This document shows positions 11,501-21,413 of a stretch of DNA of 64,000 nucleotides, one piece after another. How positions within the stretch are numbered: position 1 is the first letter of the stretch; every line of letters begins with the position of its first letter. The notes under the pieces were generated by a model. It did not search any database. It had not been told where the DNA came from and saw only the letters and a program-made list of their open reading frames with translations. The translations under genes and the position numbers were made by a program. The stretch is from Nelumbo lutea (Eukaryota; Streptophyta; Magnoliopsida; Proteales; Nelumbonaceae), in assembly GCA_022828595.1 (NCBI GenBank), contig JAKGHH010000002.1, positions 73,938,383-74,002,382 on the forward strand. Direction: 5' to 3'.

Positions 11501-13745
11501 AAGATGAAAGTGGAGGTTAGGTTCTTTTTTAGGTTCTCTTCTAATCAATGCTGTGCTGGCATAGAATTGCCAGAAACAAGGGATACATCAAATGGACAAA
11601 AGCTGTACACACTCTGAAAAAACAAAGGTGAAAGCAACTAGTTATCGATTCACTGCATTTATAACACCGCGTGGTGGATATAGTGGAGAAGTGCCTCGTC
11701 TGTGTTCTGTTATCAGCATATATCACTGTTCCTAATGGTAATAAGACCAGGGACCGGATCTGGTAGCACACTTGGTGAACATACTGGGTAGGCACATAAT
11801 CATTTTGCTGACACATGTCCCATAAATGCGTAGAAAATAGACTGGGAGGTATTTCGGCATTCTGATGAAGTGCTTATGCAGTGTGCTCACTGAGTGTTCC
11901 TACCAGATCTGGACTCTATAGTTGTCAAGGTGACACCTAGGCAACAAGGTGACCTTGGAGGCCCACCTCGCTTAACCGCCAAGAAGTTTTGTATATAATG
12001 TTATGAAATATTTTTGTATTCTTAATTTTTTGAGATTATAATTATAAAATAGACATTATTAAACTAAGATATTCATTTTGTGTGTTTATATACTGATTTC
12101 TTTTTACTATTTCCTTATTTGTTAGGGTTTATTGTCGACATAGACATTGCTTACTGCTGTATTGAACCCTCGAAGACTTCAAAACCTGAACCAGTAAATA
12201 AGAACTTTAAATTTTGTCTAATCAACACATTTTTTTTCTTCCACTTTTTCTTTTCTTTTTTTCCTATAACAAAAATAGGGGTTCAGCCCCTTTTTTTTTT
12301 TTTTAATTTTCTTTTCTTTTTTCTTTTTCTTCTCATGAATATACTGATTTTCAATACTTCAAAATGAAACTTATACTTTTCTTATGGAGCTATGTATAAT
12401 TATTAAGGAAATATGGCTGTGGAACCTAGGGAACTATCCTAGGATATATGTTTTTTGCTTAAAAAAATCCATCGCCTAGGTGACTTGATGACAAGGCACC
12501 CTCCTGTCGTCTAGTTTTGCCTTGGTGCCTCGAAAACTATGCTGGACTCATAAGACCATTATTAATGGGTAGAAGGCTCTAAAGTGAAAACCAGGGGGAG
12601 GGAGTTGGTTGGGATGGTTTAGTCATGTGTAGAGTGTAGATGAACAATGACTGCAACAGTGAGGTCAGTGAGGAGTAATTTGGTGCAAGTAGAAGTCTCT
12701 AAAAAAGCAAGGGGGGAAGCTACAGAAAACATGAACTGAATTTGTAAAAATGATTTGAGAACTTCCTATTTTAGATGAAACATGACTCCTGATAGAGCAC
12801 AATTGTGGGATAGGATTCATGTAGCCATCCAAAAATAGTTGGAAATAGTGCTGAGTTTAATTGTGTTGTAGAAATTAAAAATACCCCTGCAGGTATGCCT
12901 TTATGATATATCTCAACGCAATGTTAATTGCATAGAACTCTTAATTTATGTTTATTTCTTGAATCATTTATGGTCTCACTGCAAAAGCCATGGCCTATTG
13001 GTATTCTGGAACTAACAATTATTTCAGGAAAACTTACTTGATTTATCAGTTATGCCAAAGCAGCCATGGCCTGTTGCTATTCAATGCTTTACACTTTCTT
13101 TTCCTTTTCATTTCCTTCGCTTGAACAGAGGCTTTGTTTGTGCTATGCTAACATCCAAACCACTTGGTCAACAGGTTGATGTTTGGTCTGCTGGTATTCT
13201 ATTTTACCAAATGCTCTTTGGAAAACGCCCTTTTGGACATGATCAGACCCAAGAACGGATACTTCGTGAAGACACAATTATTAAAGCTCGCAAGGTGGAA
13301 TTCCCTTCTAAGCCTGCTGTTTCAAATGAGGCAAAGGTATTTACATTATATCATCTCCAGTTTTCCTTAGGGTAGGTGTACATCACCATATGGTAAAAGA
13401 ATTTGCTTTCATTTTCTTTCTAGTTGTTTCTGACTGTTCTCAAGTCAAGATATAAGAGCCCATTTTCTGCTCTCAAATGTCCAACAAGGCTCACTGAAGG
13501 AAACATTGAATACATCAGACTATATATAACTGCAGGGTGGAATAATTTAGGCTTTTGGTTTCTTTCAATTTTTGGTTGTCCTGGTATAAGATGATATGTT
13601 CTGTTCTCTGCGTTATATTAATTTGCTTTAATTTTCTGATATTCTGTAGGATCTGATAAGGCGATGTTTAACATATGGCCAAGCCGAGAGGCCTGATGTT
13701 CTAACCATTGCTCAAGATCCATATCTTTCATACACAAAGAAATGA
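8570..13745 (+). CDS. TSL: TOUSLED-like Ser/Thr protein kinase, 3' end (partial)
   Basis: Three coding exons are visible: 8570-8624, 13175-13336 and 13650-13745. All are bounded by GT-AG and join in phase. The first starts with the last base of a split codon. They encode the C-terminal lobe of a kinase: YLPPECFELSKTPLISSK, then DVWSAGILFYQMLFGKRPFG (subdomain IX, with Asp-Val-Trp-Ser), and a last exon DLIRRCLTYGQAERPDV...YTKK before TGA. The PPECFE activation-segment end and the Lys-Lys C-terminus match plant TOUSLED, a nuclear kinase linked to chromatin, replication and floral development. The kinase N-lobe, HRDLK region and N-terminal coiled coils are not in the window, so the intron before 8570 must exceed 8.5 kb unless the copy is incomplete. 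The intron 8625-13174 is swollen by transposons. A pseudogene is unlikely because the exons are open and splice sites canonical. Confidence 0.87.
9265..9277. repeat. LINE target-site duplication, left
   Basis: AGCAACCATTAGA matches 10537-10549 at 12 of 13 positions and abuts the poly(A) end (T-run on +) of the minus-strand LINE. Confidence 0.75.
9278..10536 (-). mobile_element. 5'-truncated LINE insertion in TSL intron
   Basis: Read on the minus strand, the segment shows a reverse-transcriptase zinc-binding region (WARPIPPKIVVFC near 10335; CSLCKAENEDCFHLL near 10220; TLWTLWEERNARIF near 10020). An RNase H domain (9824-9405) follows, with IKLNFDGSSQGNPG, STRAEI, GDSQLV and SLADALAKQG. A frameshift near 9840 separates them. 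The 3' end is a short A-rich tail (T-run at 9280-9287). Flanking 13-bp near-identical repeats mark target-primed insertion. It is antisense to the host gene. Confidence 0.88.
10537..10549. repeat. LINE target-site duplication, right
   Basis: AGCAACTATTAGA, partner of 9265-9277. Confidence 0.75.
10550..11908. other. TSL intron sequence without recognised feature
   Basis: AT-rich. I see no gene or complete repeat. A stretch near 11740-11830 has TGAACATACTGGGTAGGCAC-like steps resembling the small foldback family seen at 15800 and 41875, but it is too decayed to delimit. Confidence 0.4.
11909..12549 (-). mobile_element. hAT-like MITE with 8-bp TSD in TSL intron
   Basis: The element body is 11917-12541. 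The left end TATAGTTGTCAAGG and right end (reverse complement CATAGTTTTCGAGGC) form terminal inverted repeats. Perfect 8-bp copies CTGGACTC flank it at 11909-11916 and 12542-12549, as expected for hAT superfamily insertion. The 625-bp body is AT-rich and has no transposase. The truncated copy at 7869-8160 lies in the opposite orientation. Confidence 0.85.
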
Positions 13746-14423
13746 AAAACTGACACGGCTAACAGGTCAAGAGAGCTCATGTGAACCACTTTGGCCAGTG
13801 ATGATGCGAACTAATGTGCAAATTATCCACATGAAGTTTTGTAAATGTTGTAAAGGCTTTTCTTTTTGTTTCTTTTTTTTTCTTCGAGGGAAGTGTAATT
13901 TTAATTTTTCTGGTATTTTCCTTCTGGTTTTGTTTTGTTCATTTGCTTTCTAAATTGTAGTTTATTAACCTTTTTTCTTAATGAAAACAAGTTCCTAGTG
14001 AAGGCAGAAGATACTGTTATAGATGTAATGGCCACAATGATAAGCTGCTGTTCTTTTGCTATTGGAAACACAATAGAAGAATGCACAAAAGTGGTTTTAG
14101 AACTTAGAAGAGAAACAAATGGGATATAAAATTAGCGTTAGTATCAATTTTCTTTTCATTCTTTATTCGGAAAAGTTACTTCGCATGTGGAAAAATTGAA
14201 GAATACTCACATGCTATGCATTTACAAAGGCAAATTTCAGAAGTTTATCCTAACAACCTTATAAACTGTATAATATTAAATATTTGCGCTTTTGGGTTTT
14301 CTTAATTTTGAGTTTAATGAAGTTACAAGATGTGGTGGCCGTGATATTATATTTGTTCTTTCCTCTATTTTTGTCAAAGCAGTAATATTATATTAGATCA
14401 ATTTTGTCCTGTTAATTTTTTGT
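13746..14423 (+). other. Probable 3' UTR and downstream flank of TSL
   Basis: T-rich sequence follows the TGA. Candidate polyadenylation context (AATGAAAAC) lies near 13978, so the transcript may end somewhere in 13.85-14.15 kb. This is inferred from base composition only. Confidence 0.4.
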
Positions 14424-14642
14424 GCACTGAAGCAAAGTTCAAAGTATCGATGCAGGGCTTATTGGCCTTTATCGGTATTTTTTTTGTAGGTTTTATTTAC
14501 TATTTTTCGAAAATGGTTCAGAGGGGTCGGTTTAAGGCCTGACTACCCTCTGAACCAGTGTCTAATCCAATAAAAACCCTGGAGGGGTGTATCGGAAAGC
14601 CATTGGCATGATACATATCGGTACGTTGAACCTTGCACTGAA
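14424..14642. mobile_element. hAT-like MITE (GATAC/GTATC family) with 8-bp TSD
   Basis: The body 14432-14634 starts GCAAAGTTCAAAGTATCG and ends CGGTACGTTGAACCTT, which are inverted repeats of each other. Perfect GCACTGAA copies flank it at 14424-14431 and 14635-14642. Related fragments lie at 165-215, about 16800-16930, 18030-18100 and 63843-64000. Confidence 0.82.
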
Positions 14643-14672
14643 GGGCCTATATGAATATGAGATTATTCTTAT

Positions 14673-14764
14673 GTAAATGACAAATCAAATTTAGAAAAGA
14701 ATGAGCATGGTTCTAAGTGTAAATGACAAATCAAATTTAGAAAAGAATGAACATGGTTCTAAGT
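14673..14764 (+). repeat. 46-bp tandem duplication
   Basis: Units 14673-14718 and 14719-14764 start GTAAATGACAAATC and differ at a single position (GAGCATGG versus GAACATGG). No coding role is seen. Confidence 0.9.
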
Positions 14765-15021
14765 GCCGCTTTTGCAAAGACTATAGAAGCAATTTTAGTG
14801 GAAGGCTATAATAGTTCGTTTTAGTGGAATGCTATACAATTTTTCATATGTGGATGTGTGGTGATAACTGCTCACCTCATGAGTCACTTCGAGGGAACTC
14901 AAACCTTAGAGAGAAGAATATAGATAGATTCAACTTGATGCCTATCTTACTCATATCCTTCTCTTACATAATTTTATATGGTCACATGTTACAAGGCATG
15001 CTGTAAGAAGATGGGTTCAAA

Positions 15022-15312
15022 CAAGGTTGTTAAAATTGGACCAGATAGGGAACCGTTTTGGATCCGGTTCTTTGGTTGAACGGTCTAATTGTCCAGTCCA
15101 AATGGATGGCCTGCTCTGACAAAAATTTAAAAAACAAAAAAGCGGCCAAAAAAATGTTGTCCAGGATGACAGTTAGATGGTTTGACCACCTGGTCAGCAA
15201 TTCATTGACCAAATCAATGGTTTTTGGCCAAAAAGTGGTTTTGGGAAAAAACAGAATCAGTCACCTGACTGGTTCCCAGTTTTTCTGGTCCGGTCCAGTT
15301 TTGAAAACACTG
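15022..15312. mobile_element. MITE with TTTTCAAAACTGG-type termini
   Basis: Left end AAGGTTGTTAAAATTGGACC pairs with the reverse complement of the right end (CCAGTGTTTTCAAAACTGG). The body is about 290 bp with no ORF of its own. I could not define a target duplication. Similar termini occur at 22953-23447 and 37412-37500. Confidence 0.65.
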
Positions 15313-15479
15313 GATTCTACTACTCCATGCCTGCCTTACTCATTATTTCCTTTCTCTTATGTAGTTTTACATTTACATGGTCAACGTGTTACTAGCACGT
15401 TGTGACTATACAAATATTTACTAGGTGGGCTACTGGGCTTCGAGAAGGAAGTTGTGTTTCGGCTTTGTGGGCTGGGTCA

Positions 15480-16660
15480 ACATGTTCCCTGTCTTCCTGA
15501 TGCGATATATTTTGTGTTCTGGACCTCATCAACTCCCCCATCCCTCTCAATGTCAACCTTGTCCTCAAGCCTCAAGGTTGAGGTTAGGGAATTGCTACTG
15601 AAGAGGAGATTATTTCACCACCTTTTCACTGGACTTTTACCGTTTTACCCATCTGAAGTCGGCGATCTTGAATTGGTCATCCAATTATACCCATTGGAAG
15701 AGAAAATTGGTAATGCAGAACTGGAAGGAGGATACCCGGCATGAGGCCGTGTTTTAGGAGGCTCGCATGGAAAAGTTGATGCAACGAAAAGAGTCCGGAT
15801 CTACTTCTCTCAGAGTGCTCCTCGCACCGATCTTACAGCATGTCCCAGCTACACATCGGGAACATCTCCTGTACTTATATGTTATTATTAATGGGAGATG
15901 TTCCCAATGCATGGTGGGATGTGGCTTTGAGGACGGTGTGAGGAGCGCTCTGAGGAGCAAACCCCAGTTCCTTCAAAGTAGCTGGTAACTCCAACTTGTA
16001 GTCCACTGAGCCCACTGTCTGAATAATGCAAAATGGGCCATAGTAATGAGGTAGCATCTTGGGTCACAACCTCTTGGCCTTTATATATTGCTGGGCCCGT
16101 AATAAATGATCCTTGAGGGAACGAAGCACCTCATCCTTCTGAGTTAATTGGTTCTCCACTTCTGCCATTGTAGTTGAGAATGGGTGGAGGATCTGTGCTG
16201 TATAGGGCCTTGAATGGGTTCATGCTTGTGGGAACATGGTACAAAGAATTGTACAAATAGTTCAGCCCATGGTAGCCAATGGACCCACTGCTTGGACCTG
16301 TCACTTGTGAAACATTGCAAATACGTCTCCAAGCACCAATTTTACTACTTCAGATCAACCATCTGTTTATGGATGGTAACTTGTGGAATGATAGAGAGCT
16401 AACTCTTGGGCCTTGAAATACTCAGCTCAGACTAGAAGTGACTCATAAAGGTTGGGTCCTGATCTATCAAGATTCAAGATGGACTGTGGATTACCATGCA
16501 AACGAGAGACCTCTTGAATGAATAGCTGAACCACCTGAGCTGCAATGCAAGGATGGGCAAAAGCTGTAAAATGGCTTTACTTTCTAAGCTGGTCCACCAC
16601 AACTAAACTACCAAGTGCTAAACACTTATCTTCATTCCATCCCAAGCAGTGGGTCATATT
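15480..16660 (-). pseudogene. Chromovirus Gypsy integrase/chromodomain remnant
   Basis: On the minus strand, ETYLQCFTSDRSKQWVHW (about 16330-16275) and the following WLPWAEL match the end of a Gypsy integrase core. MLPHYYGPFCIIQTVGSVDY (about 16057-16000) is the conserved segment before the chromodomain. At about 15570-15530 the LEDKVD-like block typical of the region before the 3' LTR appears. Stops and frameshifts are frequent and no LTR is recognised. A foldback MITE (about 15800-15957) splits it after ATLKELG. It is related to, but distinct from, the element at 1538-6798. Confidence 0.75.
15800..15957. mobile_element. Small foldback MITE in Gypsy remnant
   Basis: CTCAGAGTGCTCCTCGCACC near the left end pairs with GGTGTGAGGAGCGCTCTGAG near the right. 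An inner pair GGGAACATCTCC / GGGAGATGTTCCC completes a near-palindrome. The coding homology of the Gypsy remnant stops on one side and restarts on the other. Relatives: 19742-19877, 20240-20330, 41875-42060, about 47500-47580. Confidence 0.65.
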
Positions 16661-17521
16661 CACACCTTAGACTTCAAGCATTGTTTATTGTAATCTATCA
16701 CTTCATGTAAACTATTAAAGTATGCATTTTTTTTTTGTGTGATTATACCTGATTCATAGCTTTTTAACCTTAGATTTAGTGTAATAATGTATTTGTGGGA
16801 TCTGTTAGAGTTTTCTTAATGTATCCAAGTGTATCTTATTTCTTTCCATAGTATCCATGTTGATCCAAATTGTATCATGTTACATATTCATATCCAAAAT
16901 TATTGGTATGATACACGATATTGATATTTTGACCTTTGCTTTGGATAAGAATGGATCATCATCCAAACCTTAAAGAAATAAAAAAAAAACCCTAAAAATG
17001 TATTAATAACACTATATTTAAATCTCAAATGACCATAAATAAGGCAATACATAAGAAGTAAAATGTTTCTTTCAAGGTTTAAAGCATTAGATACGCAAAG
17101 TGTATAAAAAAGGCAATTTTAACAGATATATCTGCATAGACATGGATGCAATAGGAAATTCAAATAAGTCCTACAAAATATATTAATAACAATGAATATA
17201 AGTTCCAAATGACTATAAATGAGTTATTTAAGTGTGAATATAGGGGTACAATTGATAACCATTGTAAAATGATGGAACTACGTATGTAGATACCTCTATT
17301 TTTAGAAAATCAATATAAATTGCCTTAATGTTTTTTAATATTTAAATTTTAATAATCAATTCATTGACAAACAATCACTAAAACAGGAAGCTTACTTAAG
17401 AATAAAAATATAAATAATTGTGAAAAGCAAATAAAATAGGGTGTTGTGGTGGATTTGTGATCAATTTAAAATAGAGGGAGAGGGAGTGGGGTTTAAATTA
17501 GTTATATATTAGCTGATACAC
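16661..17521. other. AT-rich spacer
   Basis: No gene seen. At 16800-16930 the GATAC-type MITE family is present as a fragment (GGTATGATACACGATATTG). The remainder is unassigned. Confidence 0.4.
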
Positions 17522-17922
17522 TTAGGCCCCATTTGCTTTTTGGTAAGTTACTTACCTGGGTAAATGCAATTACTTGGGCAAGTAAAAACTTACTCAGGTA
17601 ATTGCATTTACCCATACTCTTTTATTTCTCAGGTAAATAAGGAAATAACAATTTTAGCCTTAAAAATTCATTATTAAAAGGGGCATTTTTGTCTCATTCA
17701 AGTGTTGGCAACTTTCCCCCTATGTGGGAAAGTTATTTACCCACCTAAGAGATGGGTATCACTTTCTTGGGTATAAATGATACCCAAGAAAATAAACTTC
17801 CCCTGATCCTCACATAAAGCTGAAAAAATAACATGAGATTTTTGGTCAATGGGAACCAAAATCCCATTGACCATTCCCCCCCCCCCCCTCCTCTCCAAAT
17901 CCAAAAAAAGAATGCCCCCTTA
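17522..17922 (+). mobile_element. Tourist/Harbinger-like MITE, copy 1
   Basis: Body 17525-17919, flanked by TTA on both sides (17522-17524, 17920-17922). Left end GGCCCCATTTGCTTTTTGG pairs with right end CCAAAAAAAGAATGCCCCC. The TTA duplication and GC-rich termini fit PIF/Harbinger Tourist MITEs. An almost complete inverted copy lies at 19211-19593. Confidence 0.82.
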
Positions 17923-18149
17923 GATCGAGTCTTTATTAGCTGATACTGGTCTCAAATGACCCAATATGAGTATGTATCAACTTGATACAGAAGAAAAAGA
18001 ATGTAATTTATAGTTTCCATGTTTGGATCCTTGTTGGAACGATACGTATTGATTGATATATGTCAATACATTGTGAAAATTTGAACCTTGGATTCGATAG
18101 TTTATGTGAAGTGTGAATTATTGGCATAAATAACTTAAATCCAGAAAAA

Positions 18150-18453
18150 TTAGGGTCCGTTTGATTTGCAGTTGGAATTAGAATTAGAATCAAAATCCTT
18201 CGGAATCAGAATCAGAATAGCTTATATTCCCATTATCTGTGTGGTTCAGACAGGAATGGGAATTGAAATCAGCAGGAATGGAATTTCATTCCCATGGGAG
18301 GGGCAGGGAATGGCCATTCCCTCAAATGGGAGAATGCCATTCTAACAGGAGTGGAAGTGGGATTCCAATCCCGCCCAACCAAAGTTGGAATTGGAATAAC
18401 CCATTCCGATTCTGATTCCAGACCCCTATTCCTATGAACCAAACATGGCCTTA
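18150..18453. mobile_element. Tourist-like MITE, GGAATTGGAATT family
   Basis: Body 18153-18450, flanked by TTA (18150-18152, 18451-18453). Ends GGGTCCGTTTGATTTG and CCAAACATGGCC. The interior is full of ATTCCC/GGGAAT steps. Further copies: 18719-about 18995, 23572-23859, 42111-42402. Confidence 0.78.
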
Positions 18454-18477
18454 TTCAATGGTCCATTAATTATTTGG

Positions 18478-19195
18478 ATAAACTATGAACACCCATCTTG
18501 TACTTAGAGGGTTGTGACATTCAGCCCCTTAAACTTTGTGTTGTGACAAAGACCACCCTATACTTCTGGATTTCAGCACTTTGGCCCTAGACCATTGACA
18601 ACTGGGATATGCTCACATGATTGTCATGTTCTCGACTAATACAATTTTAAAATCCCAAAATATCCTTATGTACTTTAAGACTATTTTCCCTTTTAATTTA
18701 AATGTTCCTAAACACTAAGGCCCGGTTTCGCTCATGGGAATAGGGTTTTAGTATCAGAACCTTTATGGGCAATTCCGATTCGAAGTGTTTGGTTGAGTGG
18801 AATTGGATTTCCATTCCCATTCCTACTGAAATGTCATTCCCCCATTTGAGGGAATGTTCATTCCCCGCCCTTCTCTTGGGAATAAAATTATATTCCTGCT
18901 GATTCTAATTCTCTATTATATTCCTGTCTGAACCAAACAAACTAGGGGAATAAATCATTCCGGTTCTCATTCCTATTGTTTTAAATTCTGAAAGAATGGT
19001 TGATATCTTCAAGTTTTGTGCTTTACAATAGGTAAATTCATGAATGGATAATCTGGTAATTTTACTTTCAATGTTAACCAACTATCATCAAAGTGCTGGA
19101 ATCTAAAGTACTTGGGGGAGGGGGAGTGTAGCAAAACATAGTTCGTGGGCTAAGTGTTATAAACTTATAACTCCCTAATTACAGGGTCGGTGTTT
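18478..19195. mobile_element. Decayed MITE interrupted by a GGAATTGG-family MITE
   Basis: 18478-18700 (ACTTAGAGGGTTGTGACATT..., GACCACCCTATACTTCTGG) and 19080-19195 (GCTGGAATCTAAAGTACTTG..., GTTCGTGGGCTAAGTG) look like the two inverted arms of one element. Between them, at 18719-about 18995, lies a copy of the GGAATTGG family (left end GGCCCGGTTTCGCTC after TAA). The arrangement is inferred from partial inverted similarity. Confidence 0.5.
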
Positions 19196-19207
19196 ATAAG
19201 TTATCCT

Positions 19208-19596
19208 TTAGGGGGCATTTGATTTTTGGATTTTGAGAGGGGAGAAAGTTGGTCAATGGGATTTTGATTCCCGTTGACCAAGAATCCCATGTTCTTTTTT
19301 CAGATTTATGTGGTGAACAGGGAAAATTTATTTTTCTGGGTAGTAAGTGATACCATCTCCTAGGTGGATAAATAACTTTCTCACCTAGGGGGAAGTTGCC
19401 AATACTTGAATGGGACAAAAATGCCATTTTTAATAATGGATTTTTATGGCTAAAATGGTCATTGCCTTATTTACATTAGAAATAAAAGAACATGGGTAAA
19501 ATGCATTTAATTGGGTAAGTGTTTCATAGGAAAAATGTACTCAGGTAATTGCATTTACCTAAGTAAATAACTTAACGAAAAGCAAATGGGGCCTTA
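19208..19596 (-). mobile_element. Tourist/Harbinger-like MITE, copy 2 (inverted)
   Basis: Body 19211-19593 with TTA at 19208-19210 and 19594-19596. It is the reverse complement of the 17525-17919 copy over nearly its whole length (for example GGTCAATGGGATTTTGATTC and GGTAATTGCATTTACC shared). Confidence 0.82.
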
Positions 19597-19741
19597 ATTT
19601 TTTATTTGTTTTTGATTTTTAATTAATTGGCATAATATTAATAAAAAAGTTTGATAACTGCTTTGAATAGTTGAAACTCAAAAAATATGTCATTTTGACA
19701 AATTAGAGATATCATAGAATAGCAAAAATGAATTGGGATTT

Positions 19742-19877
19742 GCTCCTCACATTGACCTTACAATTCATTTCTTGTGTATTGGGAACATCTCCCATAAATA
19801 ACAACGTACAAGTATGGGAAATGTTCCCATGTGCAGCTGGAATGTATTGTAAGGAATGCATCGTGAGAATCAACTCC
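19742..19877. mobile_element. Small foldback MITE
   Basis: CTCACATTGACCTTACAAT pairs imperfectly with ATTGTAAGGAATGCATCGTGAG. The inner arms GGGAACATCTCCCATA and ATGGGAAATGTTCCC make a hairpin. Same family as 15800-15957. Confidence 0.6.
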
Positions 19878-20003
19878 CTGTAAAGTGCATCCCATACATG
19901 TCCCATAGCACATCCTAACCGTGCATTGACTCTGGCGTGGTCTTGGCCAATTTTAAATTACTTATGCCAATCTAATTGGGATCTCAACCATCTAATCGCC
20001 AAC

Positions 20004-20170
20004 TAAGGGGTGGCTCTGTTGGTATATTAGCTGATTAGTTCAGTAGAGACGTGAATTCAGTTCTTGCAACCATCGATTTTGAGGATGAAGGTTATTAGCG
20101 TGGTGCTGTGCTATTTAAATGGCCCCTATGGGGGATTCTGGTGTATCACCAAAAATAACTAAAAAAATGT
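20004..20170 (+). mobile_element. tRNA-derived SINE-like element
   Basis: GGGGTGGCTCTGTTGGTA resembles a pol III A box with the flank seen in plant Au-type SINEs. GTGAATTCAGTTCTTGC about 55 bp later is a plausible degenerate B box. The unit ends in an A-rich stretch (ACTAAAAAAATG). The identification rests on these motifs only. Confidence 0.45.
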
Positions 20171-20338
20171 AATCAAACCATATTGCGTAAGATCAGTTCA
20201 GCCCATGGTTTGGATGAGTCCGGATTTCCTACCCACATCTACACACATGAGATTGCAATTATACACGGAGAACATTTCACGCCTTTATATGGTGTTATGC
20301 ATGGGGAGATGTTTCCCAATGCACAGGGATAGTGTTTA

Positions 20339-20819
20339 GTGAGTAGTAGAAATGTCAATGTGTCGGGTTAAATGGTAAACCCAGCTTGATCTGACCTTAT
20401 AGGGTTAGCGTTTTGATCCTTTGACCCAAGTCGGGTTCGGGTTTTGGCGGACCCGTCCCACCGGATCATGATATCTTACATATATACCAAGTATTCTTGC
20501 AATTTTTTGACTTCTAACTTTATAGGCTTAAAGTTTATAATTTATTTATATGCTGATTTTGTTTTTCTTTTTTTTTTTTTTAAATGGAAAAAATAACACC
20601 TTAGAATCTATAAAACAATTTCCTTACTTAAATTAATGTATTTTAAGTCTTCAAAATGTGTGAAAAAATATATTTGAAATTATACGAGTCAAGTCGGGTC
20701 AGAATCGAATTTGAGAATCATGTATTTTTTAGCTGAGTTGGGTCACTTTCGGGTTGGAGTGTTAGAGGGTTGAGACAAGCCTATGCCAAACCCAAACCGT
20801 TGACATCCCTAATGAGTAG
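20339..20819. mobile_element. hAT-like MITE with 8-bp TSD
   Basis: Body 20347-20811 starts TAGAAATGTCAATG and ends GTTGACATCCCTA, which are inverted repeats. Flanking 8-mers GTGAGTAG (20339-20346) and ATGAGTAG (20812-20819) match at 7 of 8. The interior repeats GGGTC/GACCC steps around the word GGGTTAGCG. A shorter relative sits at 20954-21097. Confidence 0.75.
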
Positions 20820-20953
20820 GTGTGGGCGGAGTTGTCGTGGGTAGGAGATAGAGTTAAAGAGTTGTCGTGGGTAGGAGATGCAGAATTGGTTTAGATACCA
20901 TTCCTTATAAAAATTTGACATCTATTAAACAGGATCCACAAATTCGCCATGGG

Positions 20954-21270
20954 TAGGGATGTAAATGGATTCGGTTAAGTGGTAAATCCACATTGACCCG
21001 ACCCTATAGGGTTAGGGTCAGGCCAGCCTTAATCAGGTCTTCGGCTGGGTTTAGTTGAGATTAACCCATGCCAAACCCGACCACTGACATTGTAACATGA
21101 AATAATTGTAGAGATAGCTGTAGTTAACTATAAATGTGTATCCTATTTTTCTACCCAAAAAAAATGTATCCTATTTCATTTAATTGGGTCGGACCGGATT
21201 TGGTTAGAGCAACTTTGGGTCGGGTTCAGGTTGAGCAGAACTCATACCAAGCCTCCTGAGTCCTGACTGC
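20954..21270. mobile_element. Partial copies of the 20347 MITE family
   Basis: TAGGGATGTAAATGGATTCG (20954) opens a piece that ends about 21097 (CCGACCACTGACATTG). A second fragment with GGGTCGGACCGGATTTGG lies at about 21185-21270. Neither has both ends. Confidence 0.5.
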
Positions 21271-21307
21271 AAGCCCCGAGAATTCCACAATGATTCTGTA
21301 ACATCAT

Positions 21308-21314
21308 ATTATAA
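21308..21314 (+). promoter_or_regulatory. Possible TATA box of the CRR42-like gene
   Basis: TATAATA lies 100 bp before the preferred ATG (21414) and is followed by a (CT)n 5' leader at 21382-21397. Position and composition fit a plant core promoter, with no further proof. Confidence 0.4.
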
Positions 21315-21413
21315 TAGTTCAGTAGTATCTTATCACAACCCGACATGAAGACCAGGTTCATTAACTTGGCTGAGTCTCACATCTCTCTCTCTCTCTCTTC
21401 TTATCTCTTATTC

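Noticed and set aside
12080..12367. Phe-rich + frame of 95 codons
   Set aside because: It lies inside the hAT-like MITE and reads T-runs.
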